A DNA stretch of 64,000 nucleotides from Pelobates cultripes (GCA_933207985.1 OW240912.1:202033134-202097133); one strand, 5' to 3'. Counted from the first letter of the stretch, positions 11,871-45,200 are shown. Notes: generated from the letters alone by a model not told the origin. Made by a program: numbers and translations.

Positions 11871-12362
11871 CACGCCTCTGCCTCTCAGCTACCGTTGAAC
11901 GATGAGCTTCCCGGCCAATGCACCAAATGATACCGGAGAAACTGACGGAAGCAAAGCACAGAGGGATGGACACAGGTTTCTTCAGGAAGGAAGAGATTCT
12001 TTATTGGATCACTGATCGGGACTCAGAGGGACTAATGTCACCAAAAATACAGCAAGTTCTGAGCCCTGAACAATAGTGCAGGCTCCCTATATAGGCACAT
12101 AACTCCTCCCATATTAAGCTCCACCCGCACATTCTCTTGACCAGTCATTACAAATAAGAATTAACTTCCTGCTTGACCGCATGGCTTGTCCAGCACAATG
12201 GAGGAGGGGAATACTACATCCTGTATTCTTGCACATGCTCCGCACACTACTGATCGTATCTTGCCTCGTGCAACCAACTGATCGATACGTCAGCATATGC
12301 ACGTACACATGCCACGTGGTAATCTCGGCCTACTAAATTTATTTTTACCGAGATTCCACCAC
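11871..12362. other. Unclassified repeat-like DNA, no gene
   Basis: Contains a CTATATAGGCACATAACTCC block and other features that could belong to a long terminal repeat. I found no second copy in the window, and no exon was found. Confidence 0.3.
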
Positions 12363-12415
12363 AAAACAATATAGTGTAAAAACAAATAATGAATAACAAT
12401 AAATAATAATACCAA
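12363..12415. repeat. 53-bp exact copy of sequence at the gap edge
   Basis: Identical to 10948-11000, in the same orientation. The match stops exactly where the N gap begins, so the true repeat may be longer. Confidence 0.9.
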
Positions 12416-12484
12416 TAGCAAGAAATCAATGAGTAAATCAGAGAGAAAATGTGACATGTACTTATCTTTGTATTGGAGCAGCAA

Positions 12485-12614
12485 AGAAAGAGGGAAATGG
12501 AAGCGAAGTGCTGCATATTATACTGGGACCTATATTACTGTATGTTCATTGTTTTCATTCTGTTTTGTATTCTTTGCCGCTATTGGTGGACAGTAAAGAA
12601 AGGGATATGCAATA
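12485..12614. repeat. Right inverted terminal repeat of the DIRS-type element
   Basis: Reverse complement of 3453-3598. It lies upstream of the gag-like region when the element is read on the minus strand, as expected for the 5' terminal repeat of a DIRS element. Confidence 0.6.
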
Positions 12615-12780
12615 TGAGCCTCCGTGTGTTGTTATAAAATGTCAAATTAACTTTAAATTCCCAACAATTCACCCTTTCGTGACCTCATTTAAATTCCTGA
12701 CAATTCACAATTTAGTCTAAAACACTGTTGGCATTTATTTTACAAGCCATTTTTTTTAATCTAACATGAAAACACATTTT

Positions 12781-13348
12781 CCTGGCTAATCGAGGCAGCA
12801 TCACTTATAGGTAGCTCCGCCCACATACCGGATCAGGACAGGAAACAAACCAATGAAACTGGAGACTGATCGTACAAAAGGTTCCAATTCCTTCACTATA
12901 CTAGTTGTTTTCCTGTCATCAACCGGATGGATAAGAATTCTTTTCCTTTTTTTGGCCACATTCTAATGTGTGCCATGGGTCTTCCAGTCACAGTTCAGCC
13001 TCTCTGTGCCTGAAGGACACAGTAAATGGCCTGCGTGAGCAGGAATAACTGGGTCAGGTTTAATATTACCTATTAAACCAGATAAATATCAGGCATAATT
13101 CAATTTGATTCAAGGATTTGTACTGCCTGTATATATAACCGATTTAGTATACCCCCCTCTCACCCCCACACCTATTACCCTGTTAAAGCTTTTTATCATG
13201 AGAAACATCTTACCTCATTTTTAAAAATGTTTCTAAGCAACTTTCCCTTTAATTTGTTTGCATCAATTTCTGTTTTTCTTCTGGTTCTCCCCTCCCTTAA
13301 TTTGAGCTTGGGTATTACCCATAAGTGATGTTGTCATGATTAGCCAGG
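12781..13348. mobile_element. MITE with about 31-bp terminal inverted repeats
   Basis: The left end CCTGGCTAATCGAGGCAGCA continues as TCACTTATAGG. The right end is its reverse complement with a few mismatches. No coding potential lies between. No clear target duplication is visible, so the superfamily is left open. Confidence 0.6.
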
Positions 13349-13383
13349 AATAAGAACAATGTATTACATACATACCTGTACAT

Positions 13384-14330
13384 TTATTTATTTATAAAAT
13401 ATTTTACCAGGAAAGATACATTGAGATTTCTCTCGTTTTCAAGTATGTCCTGGGTCCACAGATCATTGCATTGTTACATTAGGGTACAATAAAATACAAA
13501 AACAATATTAATACACAATAAATACAAAATTTAACATAGAACAGGTAGGAAATATATAATCAACCATGACAGGTGCATTCTGTTTTGAGATATGTAGAGA
13601 GGGATCTCTTAAAGGATTTTAGGCTTAGGGAAGATTTTAAATTGTGCGGGAGGTCGTTCCACAATTGCGGTGCTCTGTAGGAGAAGGAGGATCGGGCTGC
13701 TTTCTTTTTGTATTGAGGTAGACTAAGTAAAGTGTTGGTACTGGATCGGAGGTTATAGGAAGTGGGAACAGCTGGGGAAAGCATTTTGTTCAGGTAGGGT
13801 GGGAGTTTCCCAGAAAAGCTCTTAAACACAAGGCTGGAAAGATGAAGGGTGAGTCTGGATTCCAGCGACAGCCAGTTTAGTTTTTTTAGCATGTCACAAT
13901 GGTGGATCATGTAATTACATTGTAGCACAAAGCGACAGAATGTGTTATACAATGTATTATGTTTATTAAGGTGAGTTTGCGGTGCAGGTGCATATACTAC
14001 ATCCTCATAATGATTGGTATCAGCATTTGTTGTACAATCTTTTCCTTTACTGTAGGGCTTAGGCAGGATTTTTCTGTACAGGGCCTAGTTTTGGAAAACG
14101 TTTAGATGCAAGTTTTATGTGCAGGCTAAAAGATAGATTGGTGTGTAACAACATACCCAAGTATTTGAAAGCGTGGACTGCGGTCAGTGTGCTATTTGAA
14201 ATTGTTTTGATGGATAGGTGGGAATTGTGTAATTTGTGTAATTTAGGTACTGTTCCAAATATCATTGTGACAGTTTTGTCAGTGTTCAGGAAGAGTTTGG
14301 TTTTTGCGATCCACTTTTCTATCTCTGTAA
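13384..14330 (-). mobile_element. LINE copy A (Jockey-type, L2/Rex1-like), 5'-truncated
   Basis: Minus-strand 3' end of a LINE, very similar to 27041-28811 and in the same orientation. The reading at 13560-13952 ends with the LINE tail typical of this group (SYNLRSSTN, RSSFSYRAPQLWNDLP, FKRSLSTYL). The 3' untranslated end has CCTGGTAAAATATTTTATAA and an A/T-rich tail. It diverges from copy B at about 14330, where it is truncated. Frameshifts are present. Confidence 0.85.
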
Positions 14331-14471
14331 TTTTCTTTCCCTGGCTAATTTTTATGGCCGCAAAAACCCATATATTTTCCCATTGATTTAAAACTACACT
14401 TTTTTTCTTATGTGTGTGTGTGTGTGTGATCTTCAGAATGTAAGGGTTCCAGTTTGTAATGCTACCGCCAG

Positions 14472-14484
14472 CCAGCAGGTGGCG
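14472..14484 (+). promoter_or_regulatory. CTCF-like motif upstream of IQCC
   Basis: CCAGCAGGTGGCG fits the core of the vertebrate CTCF consensus. It lies about 105 bp before the IQCC start codon. One core match by eye is weak evidence. Confidence 0.35.
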
Positions 14485-14562
14485 ACGTGACGTTCAATGA
14501 ATGGATTTACAAACAAGTAGAACAGATGTCGCCTAGTTTTATACGTCACTGGTAGGCGGCGG

Positions 14563-14576
14563 GTTGCTAAGGAAAC
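14563..14576 (+). promoter_or_regulatory. RFX X-box-like motif at the IQCC start
   Basis: GTTGCTAAGGAAAC fits the X-box pattern RYYRYY, 1-3 bases, RRNRAC exactly. It ends 12 bases before the IQCC ATG. RFX factors drive ciliary genes through such sites. CRE-like half sites TGACGTTC (14488) and TACGTCAC (14542) lie just upstream. Binding is inferred, not shown. Confidence 0.5.
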
Positions 14577-14588
14577 GACGGTTTAAAG

Positions 14589-35448
<20,860 letters not shown>

Positions 35449-35662
35449 ATCTGAAATGTCTTTTCATTGAAAGAGAAGAAGAAATTCACAAGGAGTGCTG
35501 CAGTACATACCATATTCCGTTTCCATCCAACACTGAGCATGTGGGAAAGAGCATCTGTTATTTTTTACTAAAATATGTGAATATTGTAGAGATACCCAGT
35601 TGTTACTACAGACTTCTCATGATCTGTCAATGTATATGTCGAATATCTCTTTAAAAGGGCTG

Positions 35663-35668
35663 AATAAA
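35663..35668 (+). terminator. Likely IQCC polyadenylation signal
   Basis: AATAAA about 215 bp after the IQCC stop and about 540 bp before the DCDC2B start. Confidence 0.5.
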
Positions 35669-35954
35669 TATTGTCTGGACTAAAACCAGGACATAATTAT
35701 TGCAGTTAGTGTTTTTAATTATTTGCTCATTTTTGATTTACACTAAGTAATAAAATGCAGAAACTAGACCAGTTGAAGAACATCTGCAACAGAAATAAAA
35801 ATAAAAAAATTAAAAGTTTGTGGATACAAAGGTGTCTGTCATAACATGCAAGTGTGCTTTTGTCAAGCAGTACAGGCTGCTAAACAAAAGACGTGTCTAA
35901 TCCTGTAACTGAGCACCAGCACCGCCTCCCTGTACACTGTGACTACTGGTGATT

Positions 35955-35967
35955 GTCACCTGGCAAC
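35955..35967 (+). promoter_or_regulatory. RFX X-box-like motif upstream of DCDC2B
   Basis: GTCACCTGGCAAC fits GTNRCC, 0-3 bases, RGYAAC exactly, with a one-base spacer. It lies 236 bp before the DCDC2B ATG. DCDC2-family proteins are linked to cilia, which makes the site plausible. Confidence 0.5.
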
Positions 35968-36203
35968 AAAAAGAGTCACAGCAACCAAATGATAGGCAGG
36001 ACAGAGTTGTGTGTTTATACAGGTTGTGGCACAATTACTGGGTAACAGGTGCCTTGTGTGTGCTTATGTATAATATATCCACACACGTGTATTTAAAATT
36101 CATATATATAACTGGAAGCGGTGCATTTAGTAGTTTTAGAAACTAGCTATAGAGTGTGCTGGACAGAGCCTTCATTTCACAAAGAGGGTGATTCCTTACC
36201 TGG

Positions 36204-36487
36204 ATGATGAGTTCCCCTTCGGGGGTGCAGGTACTGCCCCATGCCAAGAATGTTATGGTGTTCCGGAATGGGGATCCTTTTCACAAGGGACGCCGGATGG
36301 TGGTGAATGAAAAGCAGTATGTGACATTTGATGCTTTCCTGAATGATGTTACCAGCTCTATCCAGGCTCCAGCAGCAGTGCGCAACATTTACACCCCTCT
36401 CAATGGGCACCGTGTCGGCAGCATCAATGACCTGCTTAACAAAGGACAGTATGTGGCTGGCGGGACAGAGAAGTTCAGAAAGCTTGA
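36204..36487 (+). CDS. DCDC2B: DCDC2B exon 1 (first doublecortin domain)
   Basis: ATGATG start; the first ATG is used here, with an in-frame stop 15 bases upstream. Donor CTTGA|GTGAGT, phase 2. It encodes nearly the whole first doublecortin domain up to FRKL. Confidence 0.92.
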
Positions 36488-36524
36488 GTGAGTACATTTA
36501 TGGACGAAGTCTTAATGTATGTTT

Positions 36525-36560
<36 letters not shown>

Positions 36561-39200
36561 GCATTCCCTGATGGTCCGGTGGCAAGGACTATGCAGTGGA
36601 GGGCACACAGCAAACTCTTACTTACCTTCCCAGCAGCTCCCTTCAGCTCTCCTGTCTAACTCTCACTGCGTGTGTGCTTACATATACATGACTTATGTGC
36701 ATGTATTTATCTTTTATTTACACACATGTATAATTGTAAAAACTCTGACTAAATTCACTGAGGTCTGGCTTTTAAGCTACTTATCAAGATAAAGTAATTT
36801 TGAAAAGATTCAGTAAAAAATGATGTTGTGTGACTTAGAATTTATCTACAATGATCAATTGTGAGCTGTTTGGAAAGTTACACATGTGGAACTGGCCCAT
36901 CCTGACAATCCAGTTATCATTGGATATTTTTGAAATGGTACGAGTGTAGCATGTCGGCTATCCACAAGCATCTATCCAAATGAGAAAAAAAAAGACTGGG
37001 TTAGTTTAAGTTATTATTTCAAGGTGAGCACATCTGATGTATTGAACATTATATTAAAAACATATCATGGTAGTTGAATAGCAACACAAGACATCCAATT
37101 AACTTGGAGGATAAATGTGTGGGTGTGGGAGGAGGGTAATGTAAAAAAATAAAAAGTTTGGGGACCTAACCAGGTGAATACTGTGGTCAGTGTTTGGGTA
37201 CATGAATATATGTGTGCTACTGCAGATACCCCTGATTTTTCCTTTACCTTGTTGTATGTAGGGGTAATATAATTGTGGAGTTTTATAAAAACCATCAGGA
37301 TTAGAATAGCAGGGCTATTTACTAAACCGATATCTGTTGGGAATTTAAAGTGAATTTCAAATTTAAGGCCAAAATAGCTGAATTGGAGAATTTGTCTAAG
37401 CCTGCTATACTTCCAGGTCAGCGGCTTTGGTCTAAAATCTGAACTTCACTTTGAATTCTTGACAGTCCGGGAGTTTTCACAGTACTTTCTTATACTCAAA
37501 ATATTTCAGTTACCCAATTCATCTTTGTCAGATTAGGCGTATTGTATGCTCAACATCTACTTATAGAAACGAAAATGTTTAAAATACAAGAATACTTGAA
37601 TTGACACCAAAACTAGTTTAAAAAGTAACCACCTATCAAGATGGCTCTGTACCAATGTAATTTTACAATTTATAGTTGTTTAAAGGGACACTACAGTCAC
37701 CAAAACAACTTTAGCTTAATGAAGCAGTTTTTGTGTATAGATAATGCCCCTGCAGTCTCACTGCTCAATTATCTGCCATTTAGGAGTTAAATCACTTTGT
37801 TTATGAACACTGGTCACACGTCTCTGCATGTGACTTGCACAGCCTTCCTAAACACTTCCTGTAAAGTCATCTAAAGTCTATCCTTCTTTTATTGCAAGTT
37901 CTGTTTAATTTAGATTTTCTTATCCCCTGCTATGTTAATAGCTTGCTAGATCCTGCAAGAGAATCCTCCTGTCTGTGATTAAAGTTCAATTTACAGAGAA
38001 AGAGATACAATTGTTTAAGATAAATTACATCTGATTGAAAGTAAAAACAGTTTATTTTTTTCATGCAGGCTGTGTCAATCAGAGTCAGGGGAGGTGTGAC
38101 AAGGACTCCATAATAAGAAACAAAGTGATTTAACTCCTAATTGGCAGTGAATTGAGGAGTGAAACCCGAGAAGCATGATCTGCTCACAAAAACTGCTTCA
38201 TTAACCCCTTAAGGATGACGGACGTTCTATGCCGTCCTTAAGGGGCTGTCTCTAAACGCTGGTGGGCGGAATAGAACGTCCTAGCCGTTCTTGCTGCCCA
38301 CATGGCCGGCGCCATGAGCCCGCGGACGGGGAGCATGCCTGGACACCGAGGCAAGCCCCCCTGTGCCCAGTGACCGCGGACTGCAGCCTCTGATCGCAGT
38401 GACAGGCTGTCACTGCGATCAGTATTTACTATTTGTCAGCCGATTCTAAAATCAGCTGACACACGTGGCCGCGGCATTCTCCCGCTGCAGATCGCGGTCG
38501 GGGGACATGCCTGACCCCCAGGCAGTCCCCCTATGGTCAGTGACTGCCATCTGCATAGTCTGAGACAGCCTGTCACCTCGATCAGTGTTACTATGTGTCA
38601 GCATATTGGCTGACACATGTAACTGCAGGCATGATCCCCGTGCAGATCGCGATGGGGGGCATGCCTGGCACTCCCCCTGTGATCACAGTGACAGCCAGTC
38701 ACTGTGATCACTGTTACTATGTGTCAGCCAATGATCTGAAATCACTGGCTGACACTGTCTCTGCCCTTCTCCTGCCCTCTTAACCCCTTAAGGTTAATAA
38801 CAATTAAAAATAAAATATACTTAGATCATTTATATATGATATACACCTTTACACATACACACAAATACACTAAGTGTATACATATATATATATATATATA
38901 TATATAAATATATATATATTAATGTCAAAATACACGTAGAATGATATTGATTAAATATATATAATATATATAATAGGAAAAAAAAGTAAATACGTTAAAA
39001 AATTGTAAAAAAAAATACGTGTGTAATTTCATTCTAACTGTATTTTGATATTAATATATATTGATATCAAAATACACGTAGAATGAAATAATATATATAT
39101 CTATATACGTATATATCACCATATGTATACCTATATATAAAAAAATTAAATACATATATATATGTGTGTGTATATATATATATATATATACATACACAAA

Positions 39201-39259
<59 letters not shown>

Positions 39260-42200
39260 ATTTTACATAATTAGGTCAATTTATTAATTACAATTTGCGG
39301 GACCTGCCTGACAACCCAGACTGAAAGTATAGGGAATTTAATTTGCTAGCACTATATTTAACCCTATAACTTTCCAAGACAGCATAAAACCTGTACATGG
39401 GGGGTACTGTTCTACTCGGGAGACTTCGCTGAACACAAATATGTGTTTCAAAACAGTAAAATGTATTACAACGATGATCTCGTCAGTGAAAGTTACTTTT
39501 TTTGCATTTTTCACACACAAACAGCACTTACACTGACAATATTATTGCTGTAATACTTGCTACTGTTTTGAAACACAAATATTTGTGTTCAGCAAAGTCT
39601 CCCGAGTATAACAGTAGCTGTCATGTACAGGTTTTATTGTGTTTTCAAAAGTTACAGAGTCAAATATAAGGCTTGCGTTTCATTTTTTTCATATTGAAAT
39701 TTGCCAGATTGGTTAGGTTGCCTTTGAGACCGTATGGTAGCTCAGGAATGAAAATTACCCCCGTGATGGCATACCATTTGCAATAGTATACAACCCAAGG
39801 TATTGCAAATGGTGTATGTCCAGTCTTTTTTAGTAGCTACTTAGTTACAAACACTGGCCAAAATTGGCGTTCAAATTAGTTTTTTGCATTGGACAGACAT
39901 ATAGCGCAAATGTCAGGTTTTGTTTTGATCACAACGTGTACAACGTGTACACTTAAACAAAGAAGGGAGCAGCAAGCCCTGAGGGTCCGGGTATAGGACG
40001 TCCCTAGAGACCTTGTAATAATATGTTAAAATATAACCTTTAAATATAACCTTTATTAATCTATAAGTTAAAAAACAGCTTGTGAAACTTGTGAAAGACA
40101 AATATACAACCAAAGGAAAAATAAAAAATAGTATATAAACTAAATGAAAAGTGAAGATAGGCTGGCAAGGCACATAAGACCAACTGGCTTATTTCAACTT
40201 GCCAAATGTTATGAGGGCATCTCCTATGCCAGTGTCTGTAGCTCAAGATAGGAGAGCTAAAATGTGTTATAATTAATGTAGCTCAAAAAAGGCTGACTCT
40301 TAATAAAATCAGAAAAGAGTGATAACAGAATCTGAGCACTAAATTATAGTTTTCTTAGCTCAAGAACTTAACACTTGATAGATCCAGAAAGTGAACTGTT
40401 GGAACCTATAAGCACCCACCGATCACAGAAAGAAATGACTATATAATAATAACCTTGGCTATTGTATATAAATACAGTGTACCATTCAGGAGAAGCTGAA
40501 AGGTGACTATGTATCTACTTGATGCAGCATTGACAAAGTAGCCAGTGAATAATAGGTTCATGCCAAATGGAAATGATGTTGCATTATGTCTAATAGCTCA
40601 ATAGCCTGGTAATGCAAGCTGTCCACTCCAAGGCGTGCTCGCTATTGCTAGGCTGTAAAACAAAAGTAACACCCTGGCTACTTGGATGAATACTGCGTAG
40701 AAAACATCCCACGTCTAGAATACTGCTCAGATTAAAGATAAGGCACCGCTGTCTGTGAATTATGGGCAAACTATCACGGAGGATCAATAGAGTTGTATAA
40801 AGTAGATATTAGAAGACAGCCCCCAGGGTATGAAAACTTGCTAGTGCATCAGGGTAACGAACGGGGAGAACTAAGTAAATTGAACGGGACTATCTCGGGG
40901 AACGAACCCTTATAACTGCCCCCCACCATGCAACCCAAATACTATCATAATCCGGTAGGACTTTCTAGCTACAGAACAACCAAATAATAAAATAAATTAA
41001 ATTAAAAGCCTATCTACATATAAGCCTGAAGCCTGACTCGCGTTTTGGCACTTTCTACAGCGCCTTCGTCAGAGGCAATAATGGTTGAGTGTGCCCTAAA
41101 GGGCACAAATTTAAATGTTCCACCGGCCAATGGAAAACAACGGGGGTGTACTCATCACTCCCGCCAAATTCGAACGGAGGGGTTGTGTCACGCCCCCTAC
41201 ATACGTATAATCTAGTCATTGGCTATACACAAAAAATGTAAATAAGAACCTAGAGGGTGGTTACTAGAGATGTCGCGAACTTCTCGCGAACGGTTCGCCA
41301 CGAACCGTTCGCGGCGAACTCCAGTCAGCTGACACATCCCGGCCAATCTCCAGCAGACCCTCCCTCCCAGAACCTCCTACTTCCTGGACAGCTTCCATGT
41401 TGAAGGCAGCTTCAACATGGATGTTGTCCAGGAGGTGAGAGGGCCTGGGAGGGAGGGTCTGCTGGAGATTGGCCGGGATGTGTCAGCTGACCGGAGTTCG
41501 CCGCGAACGGGCCGTGGCGAACCGTTCGCGAGAAGTTCGCGGACGGTTCGCGACATCTCTAGTGGTTAACCCTTAGTATCCTGGGATTCTTGAATGGCAA
41601 CGTGATGCCTCAAATATACTAACGGAAACCTGTCTCTCTACATGCGTGCACTGGGCTTCCCCTGCTTAAGTCTCACATCCATTTAATGTGGATCAGAAGC
41701 AGGGGATGCATTTATTACCTTGCACACTGTGAGAACGGGTCATTGAAGGTGGTGTACCTGGCTACGATCAGCTTGATGTTGAGTATCGGGGCGTATCCCT
41801 GTAAGATTCACAAAGGTTGTAGTGTCCCCTGTAGCTCAGGGATCATCAGTGGGGGGGCCTATATCTGTTAAACTCTCTGGACTGGTCAGAGGAAACCCCC
41901 ATAATGTTTACATTAACCAACAATATCATTGAGCCCTGATGAGTGGGGCTCATAAGGTATCGTGAAAGTAACATAGATAATTCTAAAACTGGCAACCACC
42001 TTCCTGTCCCTGGTCCTGTAAAGAATCCACGGTGTAGAATTCAAACAGTGGAACATTCAATCAGCCTCTTGAGTAACAAGCTGAATTTCAATGAGGTGAA
42101 AAATAGGAAAATGAAATAAAGAAAGTATATACAATAAATATGTACAATTATCCAAACGGGTTACCCCCTACTAGGTCGTCCCTGACACACTATCACTAGT

Positions 42201-45200
42201 TCCCCTAGAGGTCACTAGTTCTTTGTTTATATTCAACGTGTACATTTGGCTCAGTCCTTATGGGGTTAAGCTAAAGTTGTTTAGGTGACTATAGTGTTCC
42301 TTTAATATAACTAACATTAGAAATGACAATGTAAATGGGTAGCTGTGAAAATAGCCCCCGTATACTGGGTTGTGATATCTGGAGTGTTGATTGGTCCAGC
42401 TTTATTATTTAGGAATCTCTATATTCCAGAGCAATGACTAATACTGAAAAATACATATTCCTTGTATTACAATTTGTCCTTTACAACAATCACACACTTA
42501 GAGATTTCTTTTCAGTCAATCTATTATTAAAGTATTCCCAAGTCAGACCCCATGCTGTGTTGTCTGTATACATATGAAAATAAACCCATTATTAATATCT
42601 GCATTCTAGACCCCTTCTGGTTCTGCCACTGTACGATGTGCACAGAATCTCATTAAATCACTGTTTTCTCACAGCTATCTTCACACTGAGGTTAAGCCTC
42701 CCGCTGTCCCCAAAAGCAGAGACACTCAGCAGGTGAGTTCAGTTCTGTTGCTTCCACATCTTGCTTCTCACCTGTTTTTCTAGACACATAAATGCATTCT
42801 CTTTAGTTTTACAGCCTGCTGATGTCTGCACAGTATCTGGCAGAGGTAACCCACTGATATGTTGTTTTGAAGACTGTATTTCTTCAAAATAGTCTCAGAA
42901 AACTATATAAGTCTAACAGTGATTCTCATTCTTCTAACTACAGGGTTCCATGTTTGTTAGTCTTCATACTAGACAGACAATGAAATAAAGTATGTGCTCT
43001 TTTGATGTCAGCTTTAGCTGCATTTACAGTCAAGATACTGTGCAAAGTTGGAGGTTTTCACCTTCTTTTATAGTGTTTGTTGCCTTGTTCTGAAACAACG
43101 ACAAAGATGTATAGTGGAAAAGACCGCATATTTTTATTATTGATCTGGTATATGACCAAAACTTGTTTTCAAAGTCAATCTCAAGTATTTTTCTGAATGC
43201 ATCTCAGCATATCCAATGAATTGTAACCAATTATGCATATAGATTATACAAGGTCTCTTTGTAGAATAGTGTTTATGGGATGATATTTTTTTTTAATGAT
43301 TTTCATATACTAGTTTTGCTAAAATCAATGCTTTTCTCTTGTCTTTTCTCTATGAATATGAGTCTGCACATCATTAGTTTATTAATCTTTATTTTTCCCA
43401 ATGGCAGACAGTTTGCATAAATGTAAATATCGGGTGGTGGAAATACAAAGTATGACTAAAAGGAACTGCACAATAAAAAAGTCACTATGACAAATTCATA
43501 AACCACCTATGGTTTCCCAGGTTCCTCGTCAAGCAGAGATTCCTTCTCGCTGGAGGGAGGACAACCACTTGCCTTGTATCATCCAGTGAGTATTGTTAAC
43601 GCAGCTATGCCATTTCTGTCGAATAAATCAATAAACTCCTTAAACCAAAAAGGATGGATGTTGTCCAACGTCTGAGCCAAAACAAAACCTTGAATTTCCA
43701 CTTTGTGTCTATACCATCATAATGTATTGGTTTCTCTTTAAGTGCACCCACACATATATATATTTTGATCCCCTGTATGTAGAGTGGCTGAGTCGCGGAC
43801 CAGGGTAGCGGAGTTTGTTTCCTCTACCAGGTCCTTCTACCAGATCTAAAAGGAAGTGCACGCACTGAAAGAGCCGAACTGCTTCCTGGCCGACTGGGTG
43901 GAGGGAAACAATCTCCTCTACCCCGGCCACACTATAAGGAGGAGGTAAGCTGGCACATTGGGGACACTGGAGGAATGATACTGGAGGAATGATATGGGGT
44001 ACATTTGATATGACATGGTTACACGGGGGGAATGAGAAACATGGGGGGATGAAAGAATGAGACACATGAATGGAGGTGCTGGGAGGAATGAGACACATGA
44101 ATGGAGGTTCTGGGGAGGGGTGAGAGACATGGAGGCATGGTGGGAATGAGACATATGAGTGGAGGTCCTGTGAGGTGAAAATACACATGGGCTGGGAGAA
44201 TGCAAAACATGGGGAAACTGGGGGAATGAGAAACATGAATCCAGGTGCTGGGGGAAGGGGTGGGAGGTGAGACACATGAAACGGTCTCTGTATGTAGAGT
44301 GGCGTGCCGTGGACAGGGGTAGAGGAGCTTGTTTCTCTCTACCGGGTCTGACTAGAAATGTGTACGGACTGAGCCAAATTGCTTCTTGTCAGACCGGGTG
44401 GATGGAAACAAGCTCCTCTACCCTGGTCTGTAGCTCAGCCACACTATAAGGAGGAAGTAAGCTGGCACATGGGGAGGCTGAAGGAATGAGACACATGAGG
44501 ACACGGGAGGAATGAGATGCATGAATGGAGGTGCTTAGTGGGAATGAGACACATGGGGACATTGGGGGAATAAGACACATGAATGGAGGTGCTGGGGGAA
44601 AATTACACAAATGGATACATCTGAGGAATGAGACGCATGAATGGAGGTGCTTGGTGGAATGAGATACATGGGGACACTACGGGAATGAGACACATGAATG
44701 GACTTTCAGTTGTTTGTTTGTTTTAATTTTGTATTTTTGCAGTGCCTAAGCTGAGTACAGACAAGCTAGAGGTACCCCAACGGCATTCCTCAAACATAGC
44801 ATCACATGTTACAATTGGGGTATTTAGAAAGGACTTGCACTATTTTATAATAGAATAGAAACAAGAAAAACATCAATCAATCATGTCTAACTACGAGAGT
44901 AAACGAAGGAAGGTCATAATATTAGATAGTACAGTGAATTAAGCTAGATATGCTTATTATATTTTGATAACCTATGTATCTAGTCAGACATGATGGTAAA
45001 ACAAAGTGTTACGTTAGGTAAACATGCTATTAAGATCGCTGTTAATGCACCCCTGGGTGCAGTGTCAGTAGTAAGCTGTACTGCAGTGATATTTGGCAGT
45101 TTATGAAGAGGTAATAGAAATTAAAGCAAATCATAACAAAAAGCATAATACGCAAGGCTTGGTGCATGGCATGTAAAACGCAAAAATAGCTTATCTGGTT

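Larger units (their letters stand above)
39951..42233. mobile_element. PLE-like non-autonomous element with target duplication
   Basis: The sequence CAACGTGTAC ends at 39950 and recurs at 42234-42243, a target duplication of about 9-10 bp; the left side carries an extra tandem copy. Near both ends an AAACAAAGAA block occurs in opposite orientation. On the minus strand the motif CTGACGA...AAAACGCGAGTC resembles PLE pseudo-LTR hammerheads. No reverse transcriptase was found, so it would have moved with help from another element. Confidence 0.55.
38205..42265. mobile_element. CCCCTTAAGG-type element inserted in the T2-like MITE
   Basis: TTAA at 38201-38204 and 42266-42269. The left end is CCCCTTAAGGATGACGG; the right end is the complement of CCCCATAAGGACTGAGCC. 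It contains GC-rich DNA, AT microsatellites and GACAGACATATAGCGCAAAT, a block that recurs near 46758. No coding domain was recognised. It is interrupted by the PLE-like element at 39951-42233. Confidence 0.75.
37684..42301. mobile_element. T2-like MITE, outermost of a nested stack
   Basis: TTAA at 37680-37683 and 42302-42305. The ends are inverted: AGGGACACTACAGTCACCAA, and the complement of GGTGACTATAGTGTTCCTTT. Interior inverted blocks (AGGAGTTAAATCACTTTG and complement) confirm one element. It is interrupted at its central TTAA by the element at 38205-42265. In DCDC2B intron 1. Confidence 0.8.

Noticed and set aside
11406..11973. Minus-strand open frames in the GC-rich block
   Set aside because: GC-rich repeat DNA gives long chance frames; no domain or splice structure.
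36343..36561. Second open frame overlapping DCDC2B exon 1
   Set aside because: A shadow of the doublecortin-coding frame that runs into intron microsatellite.
43709..44277. Proline-rich 188-codon minus-strand open frame
   Set aside because: It reads across the intron 3 minisatellite, shows only repeat-derived Pro/Ser/His periodicity, and overlaps another similar frame.
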